From positions 41,149,915 through 41,213,914 of the forward strand of contig CM060175.1 in the NCBI GenBank assembly GCA_030549775.1: a DNA stretch of 64,000 nucleotides, written 5' to 3'. The notes under the pieces are model-generated. The model saw nothing but the letters and a program-made list of their open reading frames with translations. It made no database searches and had not been told where the DNA came from. Made by a program: the position numbers and the translations under genes. Below, piece after piece: positions 1 to 11,339 of the stretch (within the stretch, counting starts at the first letter, position 1; each line of letters begins with the position of its first letter). The DNA is from Tamarix chinensis (lineage: Eukaryota; Streptophyta; Magnoliopsida; Caryophyllales; Tamaricaceae).

Positions 1-439
1 ATTCTGAATGCTGCAATATGGCCCATTTATAATACTTTGCAATTTGAACGAGAAAACCAGTTTGTAAATCACCATAATGAGGAACCATCCGAGTCTTGTC
101 AGTTGTCACCTGGCCTGCAGTCTGGGTTTGATTGAAGATCAGATCTTGTGTTCAATTTTTTCCCCTCCCTTTTCAATTTCAAAGGGTGCAATGACATTGT
201 TGAATTTAAATCCAATTGCCTATGTGAAAAACTGAGTTAACTTGAGTGGGAAATGGGGACATGTTTTTACTGTCCACTTTGGTTGCTAGTGCTGTATGCA
301 AAGTGCCTTGTCCGATTGCAGGCTTTGGTGCCTCTGTGTGCCTCGACAGTTGCACATTTTACCACAATGGAAAAATTCTAAAAATGACTTCCACTTCCAT
401 ATATCTGTAGCACTGAAGTTTGCATTTAAATAATTACAG
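1..439 (+). other. probable intron at the left edge, upstream of the first visible IRE-kinase exon
   Basis: This stretch ends in TTACAG directly before a recognisable kinase exon, so it is read as the preceding intron. The kinase segment that should come just before (the residues leading to the DLIDR motif) is not visible in frame here and is presumably outside the window. Frame 1 stays open from base 1 to a stop near 135, but its translation does not match the kinase family beyond a weak resemblance in the first few residues. Confidence 0.55.
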
Positions 440-2413
440 ATTATTAACCGAAGATCCTAATCAGAGACTTGGAGCTAGGGGAGCATCAGAGGTGCTGTCC
501 ATTCCTCTCAGAAGCTTCCTCAAGCCAGTGTTTTTGTCACCTTGTTGAAAATTTGTATAAAACAATACTAACCGTTATCAAAATCTCAATGCAGGTGAAG
601 CAGCATCCTTTTTTCAGGGATATTAATTGGGACACCCTGGCTAGACAGAAGGTTCAATCAATTCTCCTGCTCTTAAAACCTCGTCAAAGCATTAATACTG
701 TAATTAAGTTCAAATGTTGATGCGCTATTTGATCATTATCACAATGTTCAGGCTGCATTTGTTCCCACTTCAGAGAGTGCCTTTGACACTAGCTACTTTA
801 CAAGTCGCTACTCTTGGAATCATTCAGATGATCATGGTTTTGCAGCTAGTGAGTTTGAGAACTATAGTGATGGTGGTAGTGATAGTGGCAGCAGCAGTTG
901 TCTTAGTAACCGTCAAGAGGAACTGGTACTGTTTGGAATTCACCAGCTTCTATCTGTGGTTGCACTTTTCAATTAATAAGCATTGCTTGATCATTTTACA
1001 CGTTTACCGTATCAGGGAGATGAATGTGGTGGTCTAGCTGAGTTTGAATCTGGTTCCTCGGTGAATTACTCTTTCAGTAATTTTTCATTCAAGGTATTTT
1101 TCCTCACGGGATCTGCTTTAGGGGCGTTGGGTAAGTGGCGGTAATAGGGGTGGAAAATTGACCCATTATTTTATGTCACTTGTATTGTATATTTGGAATG
1201 ATCAAAAACTTTTTTGGTAAAATACCCATTTTACTCCATACAAAGATCCAAAATGGGTATTTGACTGAAAAGCTTTTATCCCATTTCAAGTACCTCATAC
1301 AAGAGATGTAAATGTATGAGGTATCTTTTCTCCTCCGGTAAACCCATTATCCTCATGAAATGCCACCTCAGTTGAATCTTCAATTTTTCGGCAACTCTTT
1401 AGTCATTGAAAAGTTGATTTTGTGTGATATGTTAACAATTTCATCTTAATCTCTGAATTGACCAATTGATTTCCTTGAACATGAGTTGCCTGTTTGGCTG
1501 CAGTAAGCTTCCTGAGCCAGAGCAGCATGCGACATTTTTTTCCATTTCATAGTTCTGTAAAGTAATAAGAGCATGTGTTGTACAACTTGATTTTGAATGT
1601 GGTATCATGGTTTTGAAATTAGTGTAGCACTGCTGTATTTGTCTCTAAGATGTTCACATCAATGGGCTGTTGCAATAAGTAGTACTCTGTTTTCCTATTC
1701 TCATATTCTTTTAAGGTTGACAGATGGATTTTGGGTTTGAAACGGGTGGTAAATCTGGGATTTCATTATGCTGAATTTAATCAACTGGATCATCTGAATT
1801 TCTAATGCGCAAACATGGTTAGATTATCATTTTATATTTGTTGTCTTGGTTGTACCGTTTGTCCATATTTGTTTGAAGAATTTATACTGGCTTTTTACTG
1901 GAGACTTGGAATTCACTGAACTAAAACTGCTGTGGCGACAACTATTGTTTTATACTCTCGAGAGAGGGGCTCTTTTGTTAATAAATAAAAGAGTAAATAG
2001 AAAAGTCCACTTTAGATCATGCTAGGCGTGGTTGCTGCCATGGTTTTTGTTTGTTAGGTTTTTAACATACGAACATGGTTGAAAGGCTACTCATGTTGAT
2101 TTATCAATTTGGGGAAGCATCAGACAGCCTATAACGCTGCTAAATTACATTTTGTTGGTGAGAGTGATTCCTTGTAATTAGTTAAGCTGGGGGTGCCTGT
2201 CTCAAACTTTCCCTTATATTTTGTTGTGCAAGTTCCTACCCAAACTTTGTACCAGTTACGAAGCCTATTGGTTTTTATGTATATGTTTTGTCGCTGAATT
2301 GACACCTACAATTTTGTTGTCTTTTCCAGAATCTTTCCCAGCTTGCGTCAATTAATTACGATTTGCTGAGCAAGGGTTATAAAGATGATCCATCGTCCAA
2401 CTCTAATTCATAA
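440..2413 (+). CDS. IREH1: IRE/IREH1-type AGC serine/threonine kinase, C-terminal exons (partial)
   Basis: This is the 3' end of a plant AGC kinase of the INCOMPLETE ROOT HAIR ELONGATION family. These are large cytosolic kinases acting in root-hair tip growth and skotomorphogenic or microtubule-related growth. Five coding exons can be joined by GT/AG sites in one consistent phase: 440-491, 595-651, 752-925, 1016-1093 and 2330-2413 (TAA). The first begins with a split Arg codon and encodes LLTEDPNQRLGARGASE, the conserved end of the kinase domain. The second gives VKQHPFFRDINWDTLARQK. The third holds the AGC C-terminal extension (DTSYFTSRYSWN) and an acidic/Ser stretch. The fourth ends in a FSNFSF hydrophobic motif. 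The last reads NLSQLASINYDLLSKG, typical of the family C-terminus. The last intron is about 1.2 kb. Whether the closest relative is IREH1 or IRE3 cannot be told. No frame damage is seen in these exons. The N-terminus and catalytic core lie off the window. Confidence 0.9.
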
Positions 2414-3799
2414 CCAACATAATCTTCATTCAAAAGTGGATGCATGTGGCATCTGAGTTGGCTTAGCCAGGGGTGCTATAGTTTAAATGTTTGTACACCT
2501 GTAAATGTACGGTCTTCTTTCTTGCCTTCTTTAATCTCAACTTTATGTGGATAGTGACTCATTCCTTCATTTTCTTGCAGAAAGATAGAAGCGACTTCAA
2601 ACAACGTTAAAATCTGCTTTATTTACCTAGGCAAGCAGCTGGCCCTGTGGGTTGCCAATCTCTCGTTTGATATTGTATAGATGTAAATCATACTCGTGCA
2701 TTCATATGAACTCAGCCAATTGGCCCTTTTTTCTTCTTGTTCAATTAAAACTGTCTTCTGTGTACGGGACATGGACGTGGCCACTAACAGCGTGTTTTGG
2801 GCAAATTTTCTGAGGGAAACGATAGATAATATACAAATCAAAAATCGTTGAGCTATATAAATCCATGTAAACCCCTTTTAAAAATCCGTGATTGCTGTTG
2901 ATTGTAAGAATTTACACACTTACTGCAAAAACTTAAGCCTCGAGGGTTAATTAAAACTCGGTTTTGATTTCTAATGGAAGGAAATTAAGAGTGCAGTTTC
3001 TGGATAGAAACAAATGTCCACTCCATTATTCGTATTTGGTTTTCTATGGTCAGGAGAAAAGTTATGTGGAAAAGGGGAAATTGTGTTTATTCATATAGCA
3101 AATTTTTATTTTGTAAATTTAAATGTGCCTTGACATTAATCCACTTAGTACTGGGTACAAAGTAAATTTTGAGATGGGTTCAACTAATATTACTTGGGTT
3201 TTTTCACTATAATATATTGTTTGTTATATTGATTATTACTAATAATTTTACGTTGTTTTGGTTGAAAGGCAAAATGTTGATCATATATGATGAATGTTGT
3301 ATTATTATGGAATGTGAATGTAACTGATGAAAGTGAATATAAAGAAGGGATATTGAAAACTTTAAAGTTTAGATATAATTTATAAAGTAACTCAAACTAT
3401 TTAAAAAGAAAACTACAATATGATCTTCAGTTTGTATCTAGTCATATATTATATGATATTCTGTGTAATTACATGGGGTTAGTTTCTAAATTGAAGAAAC
3501 AAAGGGTCGTTTGGTGTGTAAAATTGTAAACTTAGAGATATATAGTGATTTAAAAAAAAATTGAGTTATTTTCTAAACAATTTGGAGTTAAAAAAAATTA
3601 TTATATATTAGATCTAATCTGTAATTTTCTAAACATGAATTATGCAAAATTATGGGAAAAAATTGATTAGTTTTTAAGTGAGTATAATATATGTGTTAGT
3701 TTTTGATTAGTTTATCCAATTATTAAAAAAATAAAATAAAAATAAAATAGGCGTTTAGCATTCCAATATTGCATGAGGACAACAATAAGGTCATGAAAC
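2414..3799. other. 3' UTR and intergenic DNA downstream of the IRE kinase
   Basis: The first few hundred bases are probably the kinase 3' UTR, though no poly(A) site can be fixed by eye. The rest is AT-rich with scattered A and T runs and no supported gene. It ends at the 5' LTR of element B, immediately after the 5-bp sequence GAAAC (3795-3799). Confidence 0.6.
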
Positions 3800-4348
3800 T
3801 GTAAGACCCCATTTTGCTAAAATTTATTTAATGTTATAATTATAAAAATTATTTTAAATTAAATATCTTTATATAACTCTTGTTACGTTTTGGAATTTTT
3901 TTTGTTTTATTTATTTAACCATTTTTACGGTTTTTAATCATATAAGACTTCTAAATGATTTTTAGCCATCGAAATACTTTTGAATAATTCAAATTTTATT
4001 GTATTCGAATTCTTTGAGATTTTTCTAGGTCTCGTAGGTCTTTTACAAAATTTTAAATAGATCATTTTTTATGAAAAAACACTTTTCACTATCTCTTTTT
4101 TCTCTTACTTATGTTTTTACCAATGAAATGATCGTTTTAGCCAACAAAAACTAATAAAGTTTCAAAAGCACTCATTTTGACATTTTAAGCAAAATATGAA
4201 TTAAAAATGAGTTGAAAATAATTATGAAATTTTTAGATAAATTTTACAAAATTTAGGCATCATTAACCTTAATAACTCAACTTTTTCTACATAGAATCTA
4301 TCATAATAATCCTATCTTCCCAAAATATCTAAATTAAAGTGGAAAAAT
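3800..4348 (+). repeat. element B 5' LTR, first segment
   Basis: It begins TGTAAGACCCC and aligns by eye with the start of the 3' LTR at 31951 through shared stretches such as the ATAAGACTT and AAAATTTTAAATAGAT blocks. It breaks off at AAAAT (4344-4348), the target duplication made by element A, and resumes at 18462. Confidence 0.8.
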
Positions 4349-4950
4349 TATAATACTTTGAAAATTTGCTTAGCCTAATCCCGCATTATTAACATCTTAG
4401 TTTAATTCTAATCCCAATAAATCTTATGTTAGCCTTAGCCTAACTTCTTAATCTTGAAATTTTAACCGATTTCAAAACCTTAACTTTGATAAACCGTAAT
4501 TCTTAAACCAAAATAAAAACTCGCTAAAATTTTCTACTAGTCCTAATTACTTTGGTTAATCTAAAATCACACTAAACTAATTCCCCAACCCTTCTCTTTT
4601 CTTTTTCTTTCTCATTTTCTTTTCTTTCTTTTTCTCTACCTCACGTCAACCTTGAGCTGCAACTTCTGAATTTATGCAACTTACACTTGTAACTTACACC
4701 ACCCACTTGCACCATCACCTTTATGCATCTATCACCCATCACCTTACCTCCTTTCTTCTTTCTTTATCTTCTCCTTATGCTCCCTTATCCCTGCCCGACT
4801 GCACAATCATCACACACTCCACACACTCATCTTCCCTACCATTTTCCCTTCTCACGCAACATTTACATCAACCATCACCACCTTCAACTTGCAACTACTA
4901 CCCTACCCTAACCATCTCCCTACAACCATCATCATCACCTTATAGGTGCA

Positions 4951-6371
4951 TGATAAGTGTGACTTTTGCATCTTATTCCTAAGGTTTATAAGAGTTTTTA
5001 CCTTTAATTTCAGTTGGAATTCTCTCTTTTTGTTCTTGTTACTGCCTTTGTATTGTGAAAATTTGTAGGGTCTTAAGCAACAAAAAAAATCATGAAGGAT
5101 GGAAAAAAGAATAATCTTACAGGGAGAATAAAGGAGAAAAAAGGAGCAAAGAGGAGCAAAAGTTAAAGTGGAAAGAGATTTAGAGCTAAAATGTAAATTC
5201 TGGAATAAAATGAAAGCAAGAATGCATATTCAAAGTATATGGGCCTAAAATAAGTGAAATTTAGACCCGTAAAAAGTCTGAATTTGGAGACGCTTTCAAC
5301 ATCAAAGTTGTATATCTTTTTAATATCTTTCCAACGCATCTAAAATCAACTTAATCAGAGTTATGATGAAAACATTATGGTTAAAATACCCAACATTATC
5401 AAAGCTGACACGAGAAGCCCATCTTTATCAACACCCTAGGGATCCAAGAGGCGGTGATATAAAAAACTCTCATTCTAATTTCTCTCGAGGCAGCCTCCAC
5501 TACCTCTCTTTTCTCTATTCTCTATCCTCTTCCCCAGTTCATCAAGATCTCTCTTGTAAATTAGAGACCGAGGTTTAAGAAGTTAAATTTTTGCAAGAAT
5601 TTGTGAACATCAAGGGTATTATCTAATGATCTTTTCTCTATCTATGGAATCTCTTGTTGTTTTTAATATTCTTGTTATGAATTTGATGGGCTATATCTTG
5701 TGCTAAGGTGAAGGGGAATTTTCCCCGATCCTAATGTGTTGAATTATTGCATCCTTTTTTTATTCAATTCATAATCTATGTGTTGTGTTATTGATTGATT
5801 GAAGGATTTATGAACCGCGGCCGGGTTCAGATTTTCGGTGTGGAAAATACCGGTGAGATCGAGAGATAATCCAGTATTAGACCCAATAGAACAACGAGAT
5901 ATTAAATTGTAGGTCGAGAGACGATCAATTTGACCTCTACAACAATAAAGGAGGAAACTTTATGGACTTTAATGCATTACATTCTATTAGACTCTAAGCT
6001 AGAGATAGTTAGGGCCATAGATATGTAATAGGGTGGTTGTGGCTTGAGAAAGCACAACACTTTCTATCCTTGTTGGCATGATTGATTATGATTGTTGAAT
6101 TATTTTGTGATGTGATATTCGAATACATGTGAGGATCGGGGGCGATGAACCGGAACCTTAGCTCTTCTATTTATTTGAGTCACTTGAGTGCTATTTTCCT
6201 TTCTTTTTAGCTTAGTTAGTTAATTTAGCTTAGAATTTTTTTATTTCATATCATCTCGTAGTCTAGACATAGCTAAGTTCTATCATTGTCCTAGTGGTCA
6301 TTCACCAATCCTTGTGGGATTGACCTTGACTACTACTCTGACCCCCTGCACTTGTGGGTAGGAACGTGTCA
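4951..6371 (+). mobile_element. solo LTR (Athila/Tat-like) inserted in the 5' LTR of element A
   Basis: It begins TGATAAGTGTGACTTTTGC and ends in GGAACGTGTCA, so it has TG...CA ends. It is flanked by GTGCA (4946-4950) and GCGCA (6372-6376), a 4-of-5 target duplication. The corresponding place in the right LTR of element A (near 15295) has no such DNA, so this is a true insertion. The end segment (CACTTGTGGGTAGGAACG preceded by GGGATTGACC) resembles, in reverse complement, the LTR end of the Athila element at 51643, suggesting the same broad lineage. No internal coding region remains, as expected when two LTRs recombine. Confidence 0.85.
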
Positions 6372-6424
6372 GCGCACCTTCACCATCATCACCATTGCAC
6401 ACTACCCTTATCATCCTTCCTGAC

Positions 6425-6476
6425 TCACCCCACACACGCACACACACACATATGTGTGTGTGTGTGTGTATATATA
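6425..6476. repeat. CA/TG dinucleotide repeat
   Basis: A run of CACACA joined through CATATG to TGTGTG forms a near-palindromic microsatellite in the 5' LTR of element A. The matching run in the other LTR (15360-15430) has a different length and order, with TATATA in the middle. Confidence 0.85.
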
Positions 6477-8340
6477 CTTCATACTCTCCTTCTTCCTCTT
6501 TGGTTTTGCCTCATTCTGCCCATATTTGTGTCAAAGAGACATTGTCAAGATCTCTTTTCCTTCTCTTTTCCTCCTTCTCTCTTTTCTTCTTCTTCCTCTC
6601 TTTTCTTTCCCAATTTTTAGCTCATGCACCACCATTTATACCACCGAGCACCACTTTGGCAACCACTCACCACCCTTTGCCCGGTATATCGACCACTAAG
6701 GTTATCCCAACCTTCTCCCTCGCCGTCGCCAACCACCGCCGCCGATCACCACTTTTTTCCCTTTTTCTTCTTCTTATGTGTCGTAGCATTTCAGAGTGCA
6801 CGACCTGTGCACCGCCTGCTATAAGGCCGTGCAACACCTAAAATCCCCTTCTGCACAGCTGTGCAACCCTTATCGTGTGTGATTTTTCCTCTTGGCCTCT
6901 TGTTGCACAACCATGTGACTTTTACACCACCTGACTGTGCTTGATTTTTCCTCTCAACCTCTGGCTGCACAATCGTGCAACTTTTACACTGCCTGCTGTA
7001 CAGCTGTGTAACCTCATTACTTTGTCCATGCACCCCTATTTTTACCCCCAAACCTCATCCAAACACCACTAAAATTTAACCATAACTCCACCACACATTC
7101 CTCTACACATCCGCACATCTCAAGATCCTATTTAACTACAGTTATATTTATTTTTACCCTTTTTACCTTGATTTGTCCTTTGATTTAACTCTTTGAGTCT
7201 AATCGTGAATTTTATTATTTTCATAGGTGGTATTCTAATAGATTCGGAAAAGGATGTTTAGGATTTGTATGCTTAGAACTCGGTGTCCTAGTTTTCATGA
7301 TATTGTTTATACAAGATGTAACATGTGTTGATCTTGATATTTTGTGATGATATGAATGTTATGTTGAAGGAAAGTAAGAATTGGCGACGAGTACCATTAT
7401 GTTATATTTTGTTGTGGTAATTTCATATTTGGGGAATTATATCTTATAGTATGAAATATGGGTTTAAGGGTATTATGTTATTGGAAGAAAGTAAGAATGG
7501 GTAAGAAGTAGCATTATTATTTTGATGTAATAATGTCATGTTTGTGGAAATATATACTATGGCATGGAATATGGACTTAAGGACATTTTATTATTAAAAG
7601 AAAGTAAGAATGGGTAAGATGTACCATTATTATTTTTGTTGTGATGACGTAATATTTATGGAAGTATTTATATTGGTATGAAATATAGGCTAAATGAGTT
7701 CTTTATAAATGGACTTAAGAAACTCTCATGAGGTATGATGATTAATTGCAGACTTGGAAAATAACATGTGTGGAAAAATTAAGGTTTTGTTTGTGCTTAA
7801 GGGTAACTCGGTCATTAAGGGATAATCTTGGTATTTTATGTGTTAGGAGGTTTAAAACATGATATTAATAGCATGAGGAGTTCCTGGAAGTATTATTGTT
7901 AGTTGGGGTCCTTAGATGTTTTAATAGCAAATGTGTGGCAAGCTATCTTGTAATGATAATATCATTATTCCATGTTTAATATTTAGAGGATATCTATTGA
8001 AATTGGTAATCATGAAGATTTCATGGGAAGTGTCATGAAAATTCTATGGAATTTGGGTCTTGGTTATTTATGTGATTAGCATATTGGGGTGAGATTATTA
8101 AAGAAAACTTATGGGAATTAGGTTGTGCATTTGAGGTATGATATTGATTTTGGGATTCGGTAGATAATATAATATAAGTTGTGTAGAATAATCAACATGG
8201 GAGAATGAATACTCAAGGGAGTGTAATTAGGGTTTGAAAGGAATCACGGACTTGGACCTATGCTATATGTATATATGTTTTAACTATGTCCCATGCCTAG
8301 AAATTAATCTTGAATAAGATATTGATCATATAAAGTAAAA

Positions 8341-8880
8341 GAGCACGTGAGTAGGGCCAAGATGATCTATTTCTCTATATCTATATATATGTATCCCGTT
8401 CCACTAGGTAGAATAGTGGATCGGGAGAGTTCTACCCCGAGAAGATATTTTTTTATCACCGTTTCATCGAAAAGAATAGTGGCTCTGGTGTGTTATTCCC
8501 AAGAGTTTCAGATAGTTTCACCAGTTTAAGAATAGTGGGGTCCCTACTCATCGTTGAATGAAAATGCATCATCATAACATATGGAAAAGATACAAATGAT
8601 TTACAATGGAAGAATACGTGAGTTAGGACCAAGGTGATCTATTTTTATATATGCATATGTATTCCTGTTCCATCGGGTAGAATAGTTGCTCGGGAGTGTT
8701 CTACCCCGAGAAGATATTTTTAATCTCCGTTCCATCAGAAAGAATAGTGGATCGGGTATGTTGTCTATGAGAGTTTTAGACCTTTTCACCAGTTTAAGAA
8801 TAGAGGGGTTCCTGCACTCAACATATATAAAAGAATGAAAATGGATTATAATTAATAAAAGAATTTAGATCATATTCTAT
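8341..8880 (+). repeat. two direct copies of a 269-bp hairpin-bearing module in the A 5' LTR
   Basis: Two successive units each begin with a form of ACGTGAGTNRGNCCAAG and contain GTAGAATAGT, a hairpin (TCGGG...CCCGA at 8421-8440 and CTCGGG...CCCGAG at 8689-8710), a second GAATAGTGG, and CACCAGTTTAAGAATAG. The same paired arrangement is in the right LTR at 17341-17880, and degenerate versions occur in LTRs H and I. Confidence 0.8.
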
Positions 8881-9450
8881 CTTATGAGATGTTTCTTTTA
8901 TTTGGTTATTCCCTTACTATCTAATGTGAAAGAATGTGCTATTTGTATCCCCCTTTTGATATTATTGTTCCGTTACTCAGTACGTAGCATACTAACCACC
9001 CGTTTTATGGGTGCTACTCATTCCCATGAGCAGAATTCCCTAAATCTTATGTGCAGGTCTCAGAAGATTAGTTAGATGATTTTGTTGCCTATGACGCCTT
9101 ATGTGGGGATGATTGACTTCATCTATGTTAGGGTTAGATGAAGAGTATTTGTTATCCAATTTATGTATTTAACTGGATACTCTTTTTGGACTCTTGATCC
9201 AGGGTATCTCCCTTTTTGTATTTTATATTGTGAAACTCAAAGTTAGAATCCAAACTCAGTATTATACTATAAATGTTCTTTTTTTTTTCTAATTTCTTTT
9301 ATTACCTTAAATGTTTCAACCTGGTGATTGATGTAAGGATGGTTGCATAAGCCAGGATTATGTCGATCATGGCAGTAACCTCCACTATCTTATTTAATTA
9401 CTTTCGCTGCAAAAAATTTTTTTAGTAGTAAAAATTAGGGTGTTACAAGT

Positions 9451-9462
9451 TGGTATCAAAGC
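9451..9462 (+). other. element A primer binding site (initiator Met-tRNA)
   Basis: TGGTATCAAAGC lies three bases after the 5' LTR end and matches the plant initiator-Met-tRNA primer site TGGTATCAGAGC except at one base. It marks the start of minus-strand DNA synthesis. Confidence 0.88.
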
Positions 9463-9708
9463 TCTTGGTTTTGATTACAGTATTTTGGTTTCAAAATTTG
9501 GTTTTCAACGATCCCTCATCTTATTTTAATAATCTATTTCACATTTCAGAAAAACTAGTTTTTCCTTTCGAAAACTCGGATTAACTTGTGAGGAATCAAG
9601 GAATGGTAGCTTGAGTGGCCTTCAAATGTGAATTACCTACATTATGTGTTAGTTGGCTAGGAAGGCTTAGGCCTAACACGTTTTCTGTCTTGTAGCTAGT
9701 TAGTCATC

Positions 9709-10890
9709 ATGGCGCTCAATAGTCACATTGGTCATTTGGAAGAGACATTCAAGGCATTTATCGAGTTTGTTTGACATCCGCCTTAGCCACTACCGCTACC
9801 TCTGCATCACCCACAAGAGGGTATTGGAGAAGACTGACTTTGAAGGGTTACGGGATGTCACTTGCCAATCTATGCCAGAGATGAGGACTCGGTCATCCTA
9901 GAGGGATGGATTCGGGACTTAGATAGGACGTTTGAGGTAGTTGATTGCCCACCTACCCAGAAAGTGAGTATTGCAACCTTTTTCTTGTGAGGAGTTACCG
10001 ACACTTGGTAGGTAGGTCATCGTGCACAAGACTGGTCGTAGATGTCCTAGGAGGACTTCAAGACAGCAATTCATGCTAAGTTCTACCCCGAGAGTCTTAA
10101 GAGGGATAAGTTGAAGGAGTTCATGTAGTTGACTCAGGGAAACATGACGGTGAGATAGTACCATGCCCGGTTTACGGAGCCACTGATGTTTAAGCAAGGG
10201 ATCCCAGCTAGTGAGTTGATGGTGGTTTACCAATTCGAGTAGGGAATCCATTTTAGCATCTGAAGGATGATGGGCACTGTGGCTTTTCAGGACTTGACCA
10301 CATTATATGAGAGGGTGTGCACCATAGCTACATTGGTTCAGGAGCAGGCTTCCATTCTAGGTAAGAGGAAGCCAGAGTTGTAGGGGTCTGCAGGTAAGAT
10401 CCAGTACCAAGAAGGAGGAACTCCATGGTTTTAGCAGAAAGGTCAAAATCAACCTCAGGGAGGTCAGTATTGACATCAGGGTTAGTTAGAAGGTTAGTCA
10501 GGAGGTTAAAACAGGTCTTGGAGTCAGTCAAGGCACTTCGTGTGCCATTTCTGTTGTTGGGTTCATCCAAGGTAGACTTGTTGGGGTGGCCCAATTCAGT
10601 GTAGGACGTGTGGTCAGCTGAGTTACCGACGTTTTGAGTGTCAATGACAACATGGTCAGTATCAGCAGTAGGCACCACTAATTCCACAACAGCAGGCATT
10701 TTAGTAGCAAACCTAACAACAACCTCAGTAGAAGCTTTAGCAGAGAGCACCTGCCCCACTTAATGGGTAACCTAGCGAGAGTCAGGGGAGACCATAGGGA
10801 CCTCGCTCTTTCCCTTAGAAAGGAGGAGGTCAGTACCAAACATCTGGAGGGTATCGTGGAGGATACAAGGGAGGATAGTTAGGCGGGCGC
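9709..10890 (+). pseudogene. element A gag (decayed)
   Basis: Gag builds the virus-like particle that packages element RNA. From an ATG at 9709 the plus strand reads MALNSHIGHLEETFKAF and continues through typical gypsy gag segments: DLDRTFEVVDCPPTQKV, then FYPESLKRDKLKEFM, then a glutamine-rich tail. A decayed zinc knuckle (CRTCGQLSYRRFEC, near 10590-10640) follows. Many in-frame stops occur, often TAG where the family has Gln (CAG) or Trp. Minus-strand open frames over this region (9919-10759) are antisense shadows. Confidence 0.75.
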
Positions 10891-11339
10891 TTGAATGTCA
10901 TCAGCCAGGCAGAGGCTGACAGGAAGTTGGATGTAGTCACTGGTACGTTCTCAATCCTATCATTACTAGTTTATATGTTGTTTGATTCGGAAGCATCTTT
11001 GTCATTTGTGTCTTCTTCATTTGTTGCTAAAGCTGCGTTAACTTCATCTTCTTCTATATTTATATTTGTAATGTTTCCTTCTAGGGATAAATTGGATTGT
11101 ACTAGGCTCTACTCAAATATGGCCTTAGAGATAGGCAGGGTAGACTTCCTAGTAGAATTGGTTGAGATGGACTTCAAGACTTCGATGTTATCCTTGGGAT
11201 GGATATGTTTGGGAGATATAAGGCAGTGATAGATTGTTCGTAGGAGCGAATCATGCTTTGGGGACCTCAGGGTGCTAGGGTCTCTTATCAGAGATGTAAG
11301 TCTAGGCCTACGACAAAGGTTGTATTTGCTCATAAGTTG
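10891..11339 (+). pseudogene. element A aspartic protease (decayed)
   Basis: The retroelement protease would cut the Gag-Pol polyprotein. The frame at 10891-11229 reads VVTGTFSILSLLVYMLFDSE and continues into a long match with the Tekay protease region (KLDCTRLYSN, LEIGRVDFLVELVEMD). The catalytic DSG motif is altered to DSE. The frame then shifts, continuing as a recognisable WGPQGARVSYRGCKS segment near 11263-11300. Confidence 0.75.

Larger units (their letters stand above)
4349..9447 (+). repeat. element A 5' LTR (carries a nested solo LTR)
   Basis: It matches 14522-18456 along its length: an AT-rich start, a pyrimidine-rich zone (4590-4930, 6390-6780), a GTGCA/TGCAC palindrome zone (6790-7020), a central block almost identical to the other LTR (about 7290-8240), and a duplicated GAATAGTGG module (8341-8880). 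It ends in GGTGTTACA just before the primer site. About 60 bp present in the right LTR near 16220-16290 is missing here at about 7290. Confidence 0.88.

Noticed and set aside
9919..11333. Minus-strand frames of 74-143 codons
   Set aside because: They are antisense to recognisable plus-strand gag and protease of element A and show no domain of their own.
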